A stretch of 64,000 nucleotides of DNA from Streptomyces venezuelae (lineage in GTDB: Bacteria > Actinomycetota > Actinomycetes > Streptomycetales > Streptomycetaceae). Shown here piece by piece: positions 43,073 to 50,912 of the stretch. Numbering within the stretch: the stretch's first letter is position 1; the number at the start of each line of letters is the position of its first letter. The translations under genes and the position numbers were made by a program. The notes below the pieces were generated by a model that saw only the letters and a list, made by a program, of their open reading frames with translations, had not been told where the DNA came from and ran no database searches. The DNA is taken from the NCBI RefSeq assembly GCF_008642275.1, contig NZ_CP029189.1, positions 744,001 to 808,000 of the forward strand, written 5' to 3'.

Positions 43073-43433
43073 TGCGAAGGTACTGCCGCTCCTGGAGCCC
43101 GAGGCCGTCGCGCCCTGCTGCCCGCCGCTGAACGAGCGCCCCATGTCCGCGGACGAGGCCGAGGTCGCGGCGAAGATGTTCAAGGCCCTGGGCGACCCCG
43201 TGCGCCTGCGCCTGTTCTCCGCCGTCGCCTCGCACGAGGGCGGCGAGGCGTGCGTGTGCGACATCTCCGACGTGGGCGTCTCGCAGCCCACCGTCTCCCA
43301 CCACCTCAAGAAGCTGAAGGAAGCCGGGCTGCTGTCCTCTGAGCGGCGGGGGACCTGGGTGTACTACCGGGTCGAGCCGTCCGTGCTCGCCGCCATGGGC
43401 GCGCTGCTGGCCGGCGCCGCGAAGGCCGCGTGA
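43065..43433 (+). CDS. arsR: ArsR-type arsenic repressor
   Basis: A 122-residue winged-helix repressor with the As(III)-binding motif EACVCDISDVG in helix 3, LGDPVRLRLFSAVASHEGGE before it and VSQPTVSHHLKKLKEAG as recognition helix. An N-terminal PCCPP pair could add a third thiol. ATG 43065 lies inside its own operator and has no ribosome site, so a leaderless transcript is possible; ATG 43047 is an alternative. Its GTGA overlap couples it to arsN1. Confidence 0.92.
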   Translation: MSNAKVLPLLEPEAVAPCCPPLNERPMSADEAEVAAKMFKALGDPVRLRLFSAVASHEGGEACVCDISDVGVSQPTVSHHLKKLKEAGLLSSERRGTWVYYRVEPSVLAAMGALLAGAAKAA

Positions 43434-43930
43434 CCGGCGTGCGGATCCAGGCTCTTTTCCCGGAGCACGCCGAGCAGGTGCTGGGCATCTACCAGGCGGG
43501 GATCGACGAGGGCAACGCGACCTTCGAGACCCGGGCCCCCGACTGGGCCGCCTTCGACGAGGCCAAAATGCCCGGCCACCGCTTCGTCGCCCTCGACGAC
43601 GACGGCGGCCGGGTGCTGGGCTGGATCGCGGCGAGCACGGTCTCCGACCGGTGTGCGTACGCGGGCGTGGTCGAACACTCCGTGTACGTCCACCCCGGAG
43701 CCCGCGGCCTCGGTGTAGCCCGTGCCCTCTTGGATGCGCTGATCGTCTCCACGGAGGAGGCGGGGGTCTGGACGATCCAGTCAGGGATCTTCCCCGAGAA
43801 CACCGCCAGCCTCGCCCTGCACGCACGGGCCGGGTTCCGGATCATCGGCACCCGCGAACGGATCGGCCGCCACCATGGGCTCTGGCGGGACGTGATCCTA
43901 CTGGAGCGCCGCAGCCCCGTTCTGACGTAG
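43430..43930 (+). CDS. arsN1: ArsN1-type GNAT acetyltransferase
   Basis: A 166-residue GNAT enzyme: IYQAGIDEGNATFETRAPDW, VVEHSVYVHPGARGLGVARA (acetyl-CoA-binding V-x-x-x-x-R-G-x-G/A), ALLDALIVSTEEAGVWTIQS, and HARAGFRIIGTRERIGRHHG. This is the phosphinothricin/arsinothricin N-acetyltransferase pattern; in ars operons ArsN1 acetylates the antibiotic arsinothricin. The GTG overlaps the arsR stop. Confidence 0.88.
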   Translation: MTGVRIQALFPEHAEQVLGIYQAGIDEGNATFETRAPDWAAFDEAKMPGHRFVALDDDGGRVLGWIAASTVSDRCAYAGVVEHSVYVHPGARGLGVARALLDALIVSTEEAGVWTIQSGIFPENTASLALHARAGFRIIGTRERIGRHHGLWRDVILLERRSPVLT

Positions 43931-44084
43931 ACGGCTCACGCAGGCACAGGCGGGTCAGGCAGCGCCGAGGGCTGCGGGCGCCGGGCGGGGCGGAGGGATC
44001 TGCGGCTCGGAGGTCTCCACGAGTGCCGATCCGCCAGCCGGTGGCATTCCCCGAAGCTGCGGCCTGGCCGTAGCGGGAGGGCCG

Positions 44085-44939
44085 GTGACCAGCAAGGATG
44101 CCGTGATGCGTACCGAACCGAGCCTCGATAGCCTCCGCCCGACGCACACTGCACCCGCGGTGTTCGCCGCAGGCGCGGTGTTCGCCGCAGGCGCGGCGAT
44201 CGGTGTCCTGGGCGGGATGATCGGACTGGGCGGTGCCGAGTTCCGCCTGCCCCTACTGATCGGCCTCTTCGGCTTCGCCGCCCTCTCGGCGGTCATCCTG
44301 AACAAGGCGATGAGCCTGGTCGTCGTCCTCGTCGCGCTCCCCGCGCGGCTGGCCGCGGTCCCGGCCGCCGAGGTGGCCACCCGCTGGCCCGTCGCGGCCA
44401 ACCTCCTGGCCGGCAGCCTGCTCGGCGCGTGGGCCGGAGCCTCCTGGGCCGTCCGGATGCGCTCCGCCACCCTCTACAAAATCCTCGCCGCCCTGATGGT
44501 GCTGATGGCGGCCGCCCTGGTCCTCACGCACACCACCACCCTGGCCACGCTCGACCTGCCGCCGTGGGCACGGATTCCCGCCGGGATCGCGGCCGGCTTC
44601 GGCATCGGCGTAGTCGCGGCCATCATGGGCGTCGCCGGCGGAGAACTGCTGATCCCGACGATCGTGCTGCTCTTCGGGCAGGACATCAAGACCGCCGGCA
44701 GCCTCTCCCTGCTGGTGTCCCTGCCGACCATGCTCGTCGCCTTCGCCCGCTACAGCCGCGACGGCAGCTTCGCCGTCCTGGGCAGCAACCTCCGCTTCAC
44801 CACGGTCATGGCTGCGGGCTCGATCGCCGGCGCGGTCTTGGGCGGCTTGCTCCTCGGGGTTTTCCCGGACCTGGTCCTGATCCCCACACTGGCCGTGATC
44901 CTTCTCGTCTCCGCGTACAAACTGGCCCGGCACGACTGA
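44085..44939 (+). CDS. TSUP (TauE/SafE) family membrane transporter
   Basis: A 284-residue membrane protein with about eight helices arranged as two repeats: AIGVLGGMIGLGGAEFRLPL in the first and GVVAAIMGVAGGELLIPTIV in the second, the usual TSUP glycine-rich loops. TSUP proteins move sulfite, sulfonates and other oxyanions; the setting suggests an arsenic- or sulfur-linked substrate. GGGAGG stands four bases before GTG 44085. A 12-bp hairpin follows at 44961. Confidence 0.85.
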   Translation: MTSKDAVMRTEPSLDSLRPTHTAPAVFAAGAVFAAGAAIGVLGGMIGLGGAEFRLPLLIGLFGFAALSAVILNKAMSLVVVLVALPARLAAVPAAEVATRWPVAANLLAGSLLGAWAGASWAVRMRSATLYKILAALMVLMAAALVLTHTTTLATLDLPPWARIPAGIAAGFGIGVVAAIMGVAGGELLIPTIVLLFGQDIKTAGSLSLLVSLPTMLVAFARYSRDGSFAVLGSNLRFTTVMAAGSIAGAVLGGLLLGVFPDLVLIPTLAVILLVSAYKLARHD

Positions 44940-44960
44940 CGTCGTCGGAGCTCTCGGCAC

Positions 44961-44990
44961 CTCTCACCCCCGCTGAGTCGGGGGTGAGAG
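44961..44990. terminator. Bidirectional terminator, 12-bp stem
   Basis: CTCTCACCCCCG-CTGAGT-CGGGGGTGAGAG, a perfect 12-bp stem with a 6-base loop between the convergent TSUP and ArsO genes. Confidence 0.85.
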
Positions 44991-46049
44991 TCAGGTGAGC
45001 AGGTCGCGGATCTGCCGTGCGGCGTCGCGGGCGGGGCGACCGACGCCGATGAGGGTGGCGGAGGCGGGGCCGGTCCAGTCGCCGTAGCCGAGCAGGTGGA
45101 GGCGCGGTTCGTCCACGGCGCGGGTGCCGACGGTGGTGATGTGTCCTCGGGTGCCACGTAGACGGAGGGCGGCGAAGGGGGCAAGGGCGGGCCGGAAGCC
45201 GGTGCACCAGATGACTGCGTCGACTTCCGCGACAGTGCCATCGGCCCACTCCACGCCAGCGGCGGTGAGCCGACGGAACATCGGCTTCGCGGTCAGGAAT
45301 CCGGCGTCACGAGCGGCGCGTACGGGCGGCACGGCGACGATGTCACCGAGGGAGGCGACGCCGCCGGTGTCGGTGTGGCCTTCGTCCAGGGCGCGGCGGC
45401 GTGCGGTGGCGTGGTCGAAGAGGGCTCGGCCGTCGATGTCGTCGGCGAGGTAGCGGGGCGGGCGCTGGGTGACCCAGGTCAGGTCGATTCCGGCGTGGGC
45501 GAGGTCGGCGGCGATCTGGGCGCCGGAATTGCCACCACCCACCACGGCTACCCGCTGTCCGCTGAACTCGGCGGGGTTCTGGTACTGGACGGTGTGGAGC
45601 TGGCGGCCGGTGTACTCGCGCCGTCCGGGGACAGCCGGGAGGAAGGGGCGGGTCCAGCTGCCGGTGGCGCTGACGACCGCGCGGGCCTGCCAGTCGCCCC
45701 CGTCCGTCGCGACGCGCAGGAACGCGCCGTCGCGGTGGACCGCTTCCACCCACACCCCGCGCTGCACGGGCAACTCGTACCGCTTCTCGTAGTCCGCGAG
45801 GTAGTCGACGACGTGCTGCGCGTCGGGGCAGGTCTGGCCACGCTGGACCGGCATCAGACGGCCGGGCAGGGACGAATACTCGGCCGGGGAGAACAGGTGC
45901 AGGGAGTCCCAGGTGTGCTGCCAGGCTCCGCCGGGCGCCGTCTGGGCGTCGAGGATGACGTGCTCGATCCCCAGGCGGCGCAGGTGGTAGCCGGCGGCGA
46001 GTCCGGACTGGCCGCCGCCGATCACCACCACGTCGGTGCGCTGCGTCAT
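44991..46049 (-). CDS. arsO: ArsO-type flavin-containing monooxygenase
   Basis: A 352-residue flavoprotein: FAD motif VVVIGGGQSGLAAGYHLRRL, then GGAWQHTWDSLHLFSPAEYS, NADPH motif VAVVGGGNSGAQIAADLAHA near residue 170, and VIWCTGFRPALAPF. The order and SLHLFSP motif are those of ArsO proteins, which occur in ars operons and raise arsenic resistance together with an efflux pump. The ATG overlaps the stop of the aquaporin gene (ATGA). An independent decayed copy is at 42557. Confidence 0.87.
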   Translation of the reverse strand: MTQRTDVVVIGGGQSGLAAGYHLRRLGIEHVILDAQTAPGGAWQHTWDSLHLFSPAEYSSLPGRLMPVQRGQTCPDAQHVVDYLADYEKRYELPVQRGVWVEAVHRDGAFLRVATDGGDWQARAVVSATGSWTRPFLPAVPGRREYTGRQLHTVQYQNPAEFSGQRVAVVGGGNSGAQIAADLAHAGIDLTWVTQRPPRYLADDIDGRALFDHATARRRALDEGHTDTGGVASLGDIVAVPPVRAARDAGFLTAKPMFRRLTAAGVEWADGTVAEVDAVIWCTGFRPALAPFAALRLRGTRGHITTVGTRAVDEPRLHLLGYGDWTGPASATLIGVGRPARDAARQIRDLLT

Positions 46050-46831
46050 GCTGCGGGCGTCCCGGAGCCGGTCTTGCCGCGCATGAAGATGACCGCCACC
46101 AGCGCCAGGCCCACCACGGCCCCGATCAGCTGCATGGCGACGAAGCCGGGCACAGAGGACGGGGCGATGCCGGCGAAGGTGTCGGTGAAGGCGCGGCCGA
46201 TCGTGACCGCCGGGTTGGCGAAGGAGGTGGAGGAGGTGAACCAGTACGCGGCGCCGATGTACGAGGCGACCGCGACGGGCGCGAAGCGCAGGCGGTCGGT
46301 GCGAGCCAGGCCGAAGATCAGCAGGATCAGACCGGCCGTGGCGACGACCTCGCCGAGGAGGAGGTTGCCGGCCGATCGGTCGTGCTGCGACCACTTCACC
46401 AGCGGCTCGCCGAACATCGCGTCCGCCAGGATCGCGCCCGCGATCGCGCCGACGATCTGCGAGGGGACGTAGACGGCGAGCTCGCGGGCGTTGACGCCGG
46501 CGCCGCCGCGGCGGGCCGTCCACCACTCGGCCAGGGTGACGGCCGGGTTGAAGTGGGCGCCGGAGACCGGGCCGAGGAGGGCGATCAGTACGCCGAGGCC
46601 GAAGACGGTGGCGGTGGAGTTCGCCAGCAGCTGGAGGGCGACATCGTCGGTGAGCTCGGTGGCCTGGATGCCGGAGCCGACCACGATCGCGACCAGGGCT
46701 GCGGTCCCGACCAGCTCGGCGGCCGCGCGGGCGATCAGCGGGGTACGGGGCGGAGTCGCGCCGGGCGCGGGCTGCGGGGACGTGTCGGCGCGGGCTATGG
46801 CCTCGCTCGCGGCGGGCTCGGTGGCGGTCAA
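46046..46831 (-). CDS. Aquaglyceroporin of the arsenic operon (AqpS-like)
   Basis: A 261-residue MIP-family channel with six helices and both half-helix boxes: GAHFNPAVTLAEW and SFANPAVTIGRAF. In ars operons such channels (AqpS) let arsenite or methylarsenate leave the cell down its gradient. TTG 46831 has GAGGGG eight bases before it and lies 47 bases after the ArsR stop; the longer frame would overlap that gene. The N-terminal 35 residues are Ala/Pro-rich and cytosolic. Confidence 0.88.
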   Translation of the reverse strand: MTATEPAASEAIARADTSPQPAPGATPPRTPLIARAAAELVGTAALVAIVVGSGIQATELTDDVALQLLANSTATVFGLGVLIALLGPVSGAHFNPAVTLAEWWTARRGGAGVNARELAVYVPSQIVGAIAGAILADAMFGEPLVKWSQHDRSAGNLLLGEVVATAGLILLIFGLARTDRLRFAPVAVASYIGAAYWFTSSTSFANPAVTIGRAFTDTFAGIAPSSVPGFVAMQLIGAVVGLALVAVIFMRGKTGSGTPAA

Positions 46832-46878
46832 GGCAGGTTCCCCTCGGACAGGTGAGGCAGAGCAGCAAGCTGCGAAGG

Positions 46879-47193
46879 CTACGGGCAGGACCGCTTGAGG
46901 TTCGCTTCGACGGTGGCTCGCGCGGTCTGGGCGAGGTCGGCGAACTGACCGGCGAGGGTTTCGATGACTTCCGGGCGCAGGCGGTAGTAGATGTACCTCC
47001 CGCATGGCTCCGTCTCGACGACCCCGGCCTCGCGGAGCACCTTCATGTGGTTGGAGAGGTTCGTCTGTTTGGCGCCCGTCTCCTCCACGAGGTGGGTGGT
47101 GCAGAGGGTCTCACGGGCGAGCAGGGTCACGATCTGGAGCCTGAGCGGGTCGGCCAGAACCCGGATCAGATCAGTGTCGACTGACGTCATCAT
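46879..47193 (-). CDS. ArsR-family regulator of the aqpS-arsO operon
   Basis: A 104-residue winged-helix repressor: DLIRVLADPLRLQIVTLLAR, ETLCTTHLVEETGAKQTNLS as recognition region, and AGVVETEPCGRYIYYRL. Cys residues in ETLCTTH, EPCGRY and the final KRSCP could form a thiol site different from the CVC motif of the repressor at 43065. A dyad ACTGAT-N8-ATCAGT stands just upstream. Confidence 0.9.
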   Translation of the reverse strand: MMTSVDTDLIRVLADPLRLQIVTLLARETLCTTHLVEETGAKQTNLSNHMKVLREAGVVETEPCGRYIYYRLRPEVIETLAGQFADLAQTARATVEANLKRSCP

Positions 47194-47195
47194 GG

Positions 47196-47215
47196 ACTGA
47201 TACTGTCACATCAGT
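47196..47215. promoter_or_regulatory. Putative operator of the arsR at 46879
   Basis: ACTGAT-ACTGTCAC-ATCAGT, a perfect 6-bp inverted repeat three bases upstream of the arsR start codon and between it and the divergent arsC-like relic. Confidence 0.6.
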
Positions 47216-47269
47216 TGGGGCTGACACCAGCCCGAGCTGATCCTATTGGCTCCTTTGAACGGGATCGCC

Positions 47270-47683
47270 ATGCCCTCGCCTTCCTCGCCCCTCCTGCCGG
47301 ACGAACGTCTGGCCGCCGGGGCAGCCCGTCTCGCCACCCGCTACGCCGGCCACTTCGCGCCGGAAACCGTGCTGGGCCTGCTCGCCGACTCCTACACGCG
47401 TCTCGCCGAGCAGGCACGGGTCCGTACGCACCTGGTCGCGCTGGCGGAACGGCTGACCGCCGATCGTCTCGACGCCCTCGCCCACACCCAGGGGCTGACG
47501 AGCGGACCGGCTCGGGTGCTGTTCGTGTGCAGCCAGAACGCCGGCCGCTCCCAGATGGCCGCCGCCCTCCCCGCCCACCGGGCAGGCGAGCGGGTCACCG
47601 GGGCGCCGATCGCCGTCGTGCGCGGCATCCGCGACACCATCGACGCCCATATCAGCGAGCTCCTCACTCAGCTCGCCCCCTGA
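47270..47683 (+). pseudogene. Arsenate reductase-type phosphatase with internal deletion
   Basis: The frame codes 137 residues. It begins with the three-helix domain found in front of actinobacterial ArsC proteins (ERLAAGAARLATRYAGHFAP, ARVRTHLVALAERLTADRLD), then the low-molecular-weight phosphatase loop VLFVCSQNAGRSQMAAAL. Soon after, at about GERVTGAP, it jumps to the last helix IAVVRGIRDTIDAHISELLT. About 75 residues with the DPxG acid and redox cysteines are missing, so it is probably inactive. The intact arsC follows at 47742. Confidence 0.78.
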
Positions 47684-47741
47684 AGCCCCCACAGCCCCAC
47701 GAATCCCCACCGCAGTCGCCTCAACCCCCTAGGAAGAACAG

Positions 47742-48161
47742 ATGTCCTCCGCTCCTGCCGCCTCCGTCCTGTTCGTCTGCATCCACAACGCGGGCCGCTC
47801 CCAGATGGCGGCCGGGTTCCTGCGCCACCTCGCCGGCGACCGGGTCGAGGTCCGCTCCGCCGGCTCCATGCCCGGCGAGCAGATCAACCCCTCCGCAGTC
47901 GCCGCCATGGCCGAGCTGGGCATCGACATCTCCGACCAGAAGCCGAAGGTCCTCACCCCCGAGGCCGCCCAGGCCTCGGACTACATCATCACGATGGGCT
48001 GCGGCGACGCCTGCCCGTGCTTCCCCGGCAAGACCTACCTCGACTGGCAGCTCGAAGACCCGGCCGGACAGGGCGTCGAGGCCGTCCGCCCCATCCGCGA
48101 CGAGATCAAGGGCCTCATCGAGGGCCTGATCGCCGAGATCGACGCCAAGTCGAAGGCCTGA
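47742..48161 (+). CDS. arsC: Arsenate reductase (LMW phosphatase type)
   Basis: A 139-residue enzyme with the anion-binding loop VLFVCIHNAGRSQMAAGF, RSAGSMPGEQINPSAVAAMA, and ITMGCGDACPCFPGKTYLDW with the resolving cysteines, then the acid in WQLEDPAGQG and a final helix VRPIRDEIKGLIEGLI. It reduces arsenate to arsenite in the cytosol using thioredoxin or mycothiol-type thiols. A decayed thioredoxin reductase gene follows. Confidence 0.94.
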   Translation: MSSAPAASVLFVCIHNAGRSQMAAGFLRHLAGDRVEVRSAGSMPGEQINPSAVAAMAELGIDISDQKPKVLTPEAAQASDYIITMGCGDACPCFPGKTYLDWQLEDPAGQGVEAVRPIRDEIKGLIEGLIAEIDAKSKA

Positions 48162-48171
48162 AGCACCTGAC

Positions 48172-48548
48172 GTGACCGAGACGACCCCAACGACGGGCGA
48201 CGTTCGCGACGTCATCGTCATACGCTGCGGCCCCGCCGGATACACGGCCGCCTTCTACACCGCCCGTGCGCGCAGCTGAAGCCCCTGCTGTTCGGCAGCT
48301 AGCTCCCTCTTCATTGGCGGCTCCCTGACCACGACCACCGAGGTGGAGAACTTCCCCGGCTTCCCCGACCGGATCGACGGCCCGGACCTCATGCTCAACA
48401 TGCGAACACAGGCCGGGAAGTTCGGCGCCGAGATGATCGACGACGACATCGTCTCCGTGAACCTCACCGGCCCGATCAAAGAAGTCACCGACTCCGAGGG
48501 CACCGTCCACCGCGCGAAGTCCGTGATCATCGCGACCGGATCCGGTCC
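48172..48548 (+). pseudogene. Thioredoxin reductase (ArsT/TrxB) fragment
   Basis: From GTG 48172 the sequence encodes DVIVIRCGPAGYTAAFYTAR, the FAD site of thioredoxin reductase with GS changed to RC, then loses frame near 48270 (two extra bases) and again near 48300. It resumes as GGSLTTTTEVENFPGFPDRI and EMIDDDIVSVNLTGPIKEVT, and stops at VIIATGSG near 48548. The CxxC and NADPH parts are gone. At that point it abuts a glutamate decarboxylase fragment on the other strand. Confidence 0.85.
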
Positions 48549-48682
48549 ATCAGGCGGCGGACCTCGTCGTCCGTCCAAGTGGTGCAAGACGGGGCCAAGT
48601 TCTGGGCGGCGTTGCCGTCCAGGAGCAGCTCGCTGCGCAGCAGTTGAAAGACCACGGAGGGAGGCGCGGGGAATTCCGGCAT
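48527..48682 (-). pseudogene. Glutamate decarboxylase N-terminal fragment
   Basis: From ATG 48682 the minus strand encodes MPEFPAPPSVVFQLLRSELL, LDGNAAQNLAPSCTTW and TDDEVRRLMDR, the start of a GadB-type glutamate decarboxylase, before homology ends at the thioredoxin reductase junction. About 45 of some 460 residues remain. It is likely a deletion or recombination scar. Confidence 0.7.
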
Positions 48683-48689
48683 CTACCGT

Positions 48690-49380
48690 TCGGGCAAGGC
48701 CCGCTCACTCACAGACACTATGGACATCGCCCATTCTCGGCATAGGAAATCACGCCATCCCGGGCACGCCTGGACAGTGGGTCCCAACACTCGGACCACC
48801 TTTCCGGCGACACTGTGGGCTCCTCCCGCATTCATCCCCCATCCGTCCGGAACACGGGCTCGATCCAGCGCTCGTCGAGAGCTGATGATGTACACCAGTG
48901 CCCCGCCCTCCGCCTTAGGGCTCGTAGGGTGCCTTTACCAAGTGGCAATGGAACAGCCATTGTTGAACGTAGGGAGCTGGACCCGTTCTGCAGCACTGTC
49001 TCCCGGCTGACCGATGAGCGGAGCCAGAAGCGTTGACCTCGGTCTCCGTCGAGAGAACGTATGCCGAGTAGCGCCCACTGCACAGCCCATCAATTCGAAA
49101 CGCGCATCCGGGTTCGCAACGCCACATGACGAGTGGCGCCACGAGGGCTACCATGGCAAGAAGACGGCCGCGACCACGGAATGCGCACTCTGGCGTCCAG
49201 TGACGCGCCGAGGATTGAGCCTGCCAGAAAGTCCGTGGCCCGACGAGGCGACGTTGACGGCGGCTACGCGCGCATCACATTTACAGGGCACCAGCGCATC
49301 CTCCGTGACCAAGTTGCGAGGGGAGGCAGAACGAACTCGCGCCCCGAAAAATGTCACAGATGCGAGGAAGGTTCGACATC
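48690..49380. other. Gene-poor stretch
   Basis: About 690 bases of lower G+C than elsewhere. Open frames on both strands are short, lack ribosome sites and show no family resemblance. It is likely decayed DNA between the arsenic locus and the resident chromosome, plus the promoter of the small secreted protein. Confidence 0.5.
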
Positions 49381-49614
49381 ATGCAGGCAATCAGAGTGAA
49401 GCGGCTCTTCGCCGTATCCGCCATCGGTGTCCTGATGGCCGGTGGCGCCGCGCTCGGCGCCGCAGGCACTGCTTCTGCGGCCGCGCCCACGCATGCCGTC
49501 ACCTCCGCCACTTCCGTGGTCCACGGCGGTGGTTGGGACGACGACGACGGGTACGGACACGGCGGTTGGTACGACAACGACGACGACTGGGGCGGAGGGT
49601 ACGGCGACTGCTGA
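49381..49614 (+). CDS. Small secreted Gly/Asp/Trp-rich protein
   Basis: A 77-residue precursor with a clear Sec signal peptide (RLFAVSAIGVLMAGGAALGA, then AGTASAAAP). The mature part of about 43 residues is built of Gly, Asp, Trp and Tyr (HGGGWDDDDGYGHGGWYDND, DDWGGGYGDC) and ends in its only Cys. GAGGAAGG precedes the ATG. A very strong terminator follows. Function unknown; a metal- or surface-binding peptide is possible. Confidence 0.8.
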   Translation: MQAIRVKRLFAVSAIGVLMAGGAALGAAGTASAAAPTHAVTSATSVVHGGGWDDDDGYGHGGWYDNDDDWGGGYGDC

Positions 49615-49636
49615 CGCGCCGAACCAGACCGTTCAC

Positions 49637-49667
49637 TGTGTGGTCTGCCGATCCGGCAGACCACACA
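49637..49667. terminator. Strong intrinsic terminator, 14-bp stem
   Basis: TGTGTGGTCTGCCG-ATC-CGGCAGACCACACA, a perfect stem with a 3-base loop, 22 bases after the small secreted protein. It would also serve the convergent desaturase operon. Confidence 0.9.
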
Positions 49668-49786
49668 GGACCACGTTCGCGGGCCGGACGTGACGCGACC
49701 GCAACGAGCCGGGCGCGGGACAGCGCCGCTCCGCCGACCTCCAAGCTGCCGGCGGAGGCGGGCACCGCCCACTCCAGTACCGGGAG

Positions 49787-50905
49787 TCAGGCGGCGACGA
49801 GCTCCTGTTCGCGGTCCGGCGTCGTGGCCTTGGGCTTCCTGTTCGGCAGCGAGAGCCGGAAGACCTTGTGCCACGCGGAGAAGACCTGCTTGGGCAGCGG
49901 GCCGGTGACGTACTCCAGCTCGTACTTCTCGAACAGGGCGCGCACCTTCACCGCGACCTCCGCGTACCGGTTGCTCGGCAGGTCCGGGAACAGGTGGTGC
50001 TCGATCTGGTGCGACAGGTTACCGGTCATGAAGTGCATGACCTTGCTGCCGCTGATGTTCGCCGAACCCATCATCTGGCGCAGGTACCACTGGCCGCGCG
50101 TCTCGCCCTTGATCGACCGGCGCTCGAACACCTGCACGCCCTCGGGGAAGTGCCCGCACATGATCACCGAGTGGGACCAGAGGTTGCGGACCAGGTTCGC
50201 GGTGAACGTCGCGGCGAGCGTGGTGAGGAACGACGGGCCCGAAAGGAGCGGGTGGATCACGTAGTCCTTGAGTACCTGCCTGCGGATCTTGCGGCCCACG
50301 GCCCTGGCCCGCGCGCGGAACTCCGGGTTCTTGCGGCGGCGCTTGTGCAGGTTCTTGCCGAGTTCCAGGTCGTAGGCGGCGATGCCGTACTCGAAGAAGC
50401 AGGCGTTGATGAAGTTCCACAGCGGCTGCGCGAGGTGGAACGGGTGCCACTTCTGGTCCTCGTCGACGCGCATGATGCCGTAGCCGAGGTCGTTGTCCTT
50501 GCCGATCACGTTGGTGTACGTGTGGTGCAGCTCGTTGTGCGAGTGCTTCCACTGATCGGCCGGTGAGACGTGATCCCATTCCCAGGTGGTGGAGTGGATC
50601 TTCGGGTCGCGCATCCAGTCCCACTGGCCGTGCAGGATGTTGTGGCCGATCTCCATGTTGTCCATGATCTTCGCCACGGACAGGCCGGCGGTGCCGATGA
50701 TCCACGCGGGCGGGAAGAACGAGAACAGCAGCACGCCCCGGCTGACCAGCTCAAGCTTGCGCTGTGCCGAGATGACCTTGCGGATGTAGGCGGCGTCCTT
50801 CTCCCCGCGGCCGGCGATCACCTCGTCGCGGATCGCGTCCAGCTCGCGGCCGAGCTCCTCGATCTGCTCCGCGGTCAGGTGGGCGGTGGGGTCGATGGCG
50901 GTCAA
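49787..50905 (-). CDS. Membrane acyl-CoA/acyl-lipid desaturase (DesA3-like)
   Basis: A 372-residue fatty-acid desaturase with the three His boxes: GHNILHGQ near residue 88, HNELHHTY near 124 and HQIEHHLFPD near 305. Two hydrophobic hairpins lie between (LLFSFFPPAWIIGTAGLSVA). A di-iron enzyme inserting a double bond in acyl chains. TTG 50905 is five bases after AGGAG. The gene for a ferredoxin reductase ends 7 bases before it, the same pairing as Mycobacterium DesA3 with its reductase Rv3230c. Confidence 0.92.
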   Translation of the reverse strand: MTAIDPTAHLTAEQIEELGRELDAIRDEVIAGRGEKDAAYIRKVISAQRKLELVSRGVLLFSFFPPAWIIGTAGLSVAKIMDNMEIGHNILHGQWDWMRDPKIHSTTWEWDHVSPADQWKHSHNELHHTYTNVIGKDNDLGYGIMRVDEDQKWHPFHLAQPLWNFINACFFEYGIAAYDLELGKNLHKRRRKNPEFRARARAVGRKIRRQVLKDYVIHPLLSGPSFLTTLAATFTANLVRNLWSHSVIMCGHFPEGVQVFERRSIKGETRGQWYLRQMMGSANISGSKVMHFMTGNLSHQIEHHLFPDLPSNRYAEVAVKVRALFEKYELEYVTGPLPKQVFSAWHKVFRLSLPNRKPKATTPDREQELVAA

Positions 50906-50912
50906 GGTGCTC

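Noticed and set aside
48690..49380. Several short open frames in the gene-poor stretch
   Set aside because: None has a ribosome site with a plausible protein or family; they overlap each other on both strands.
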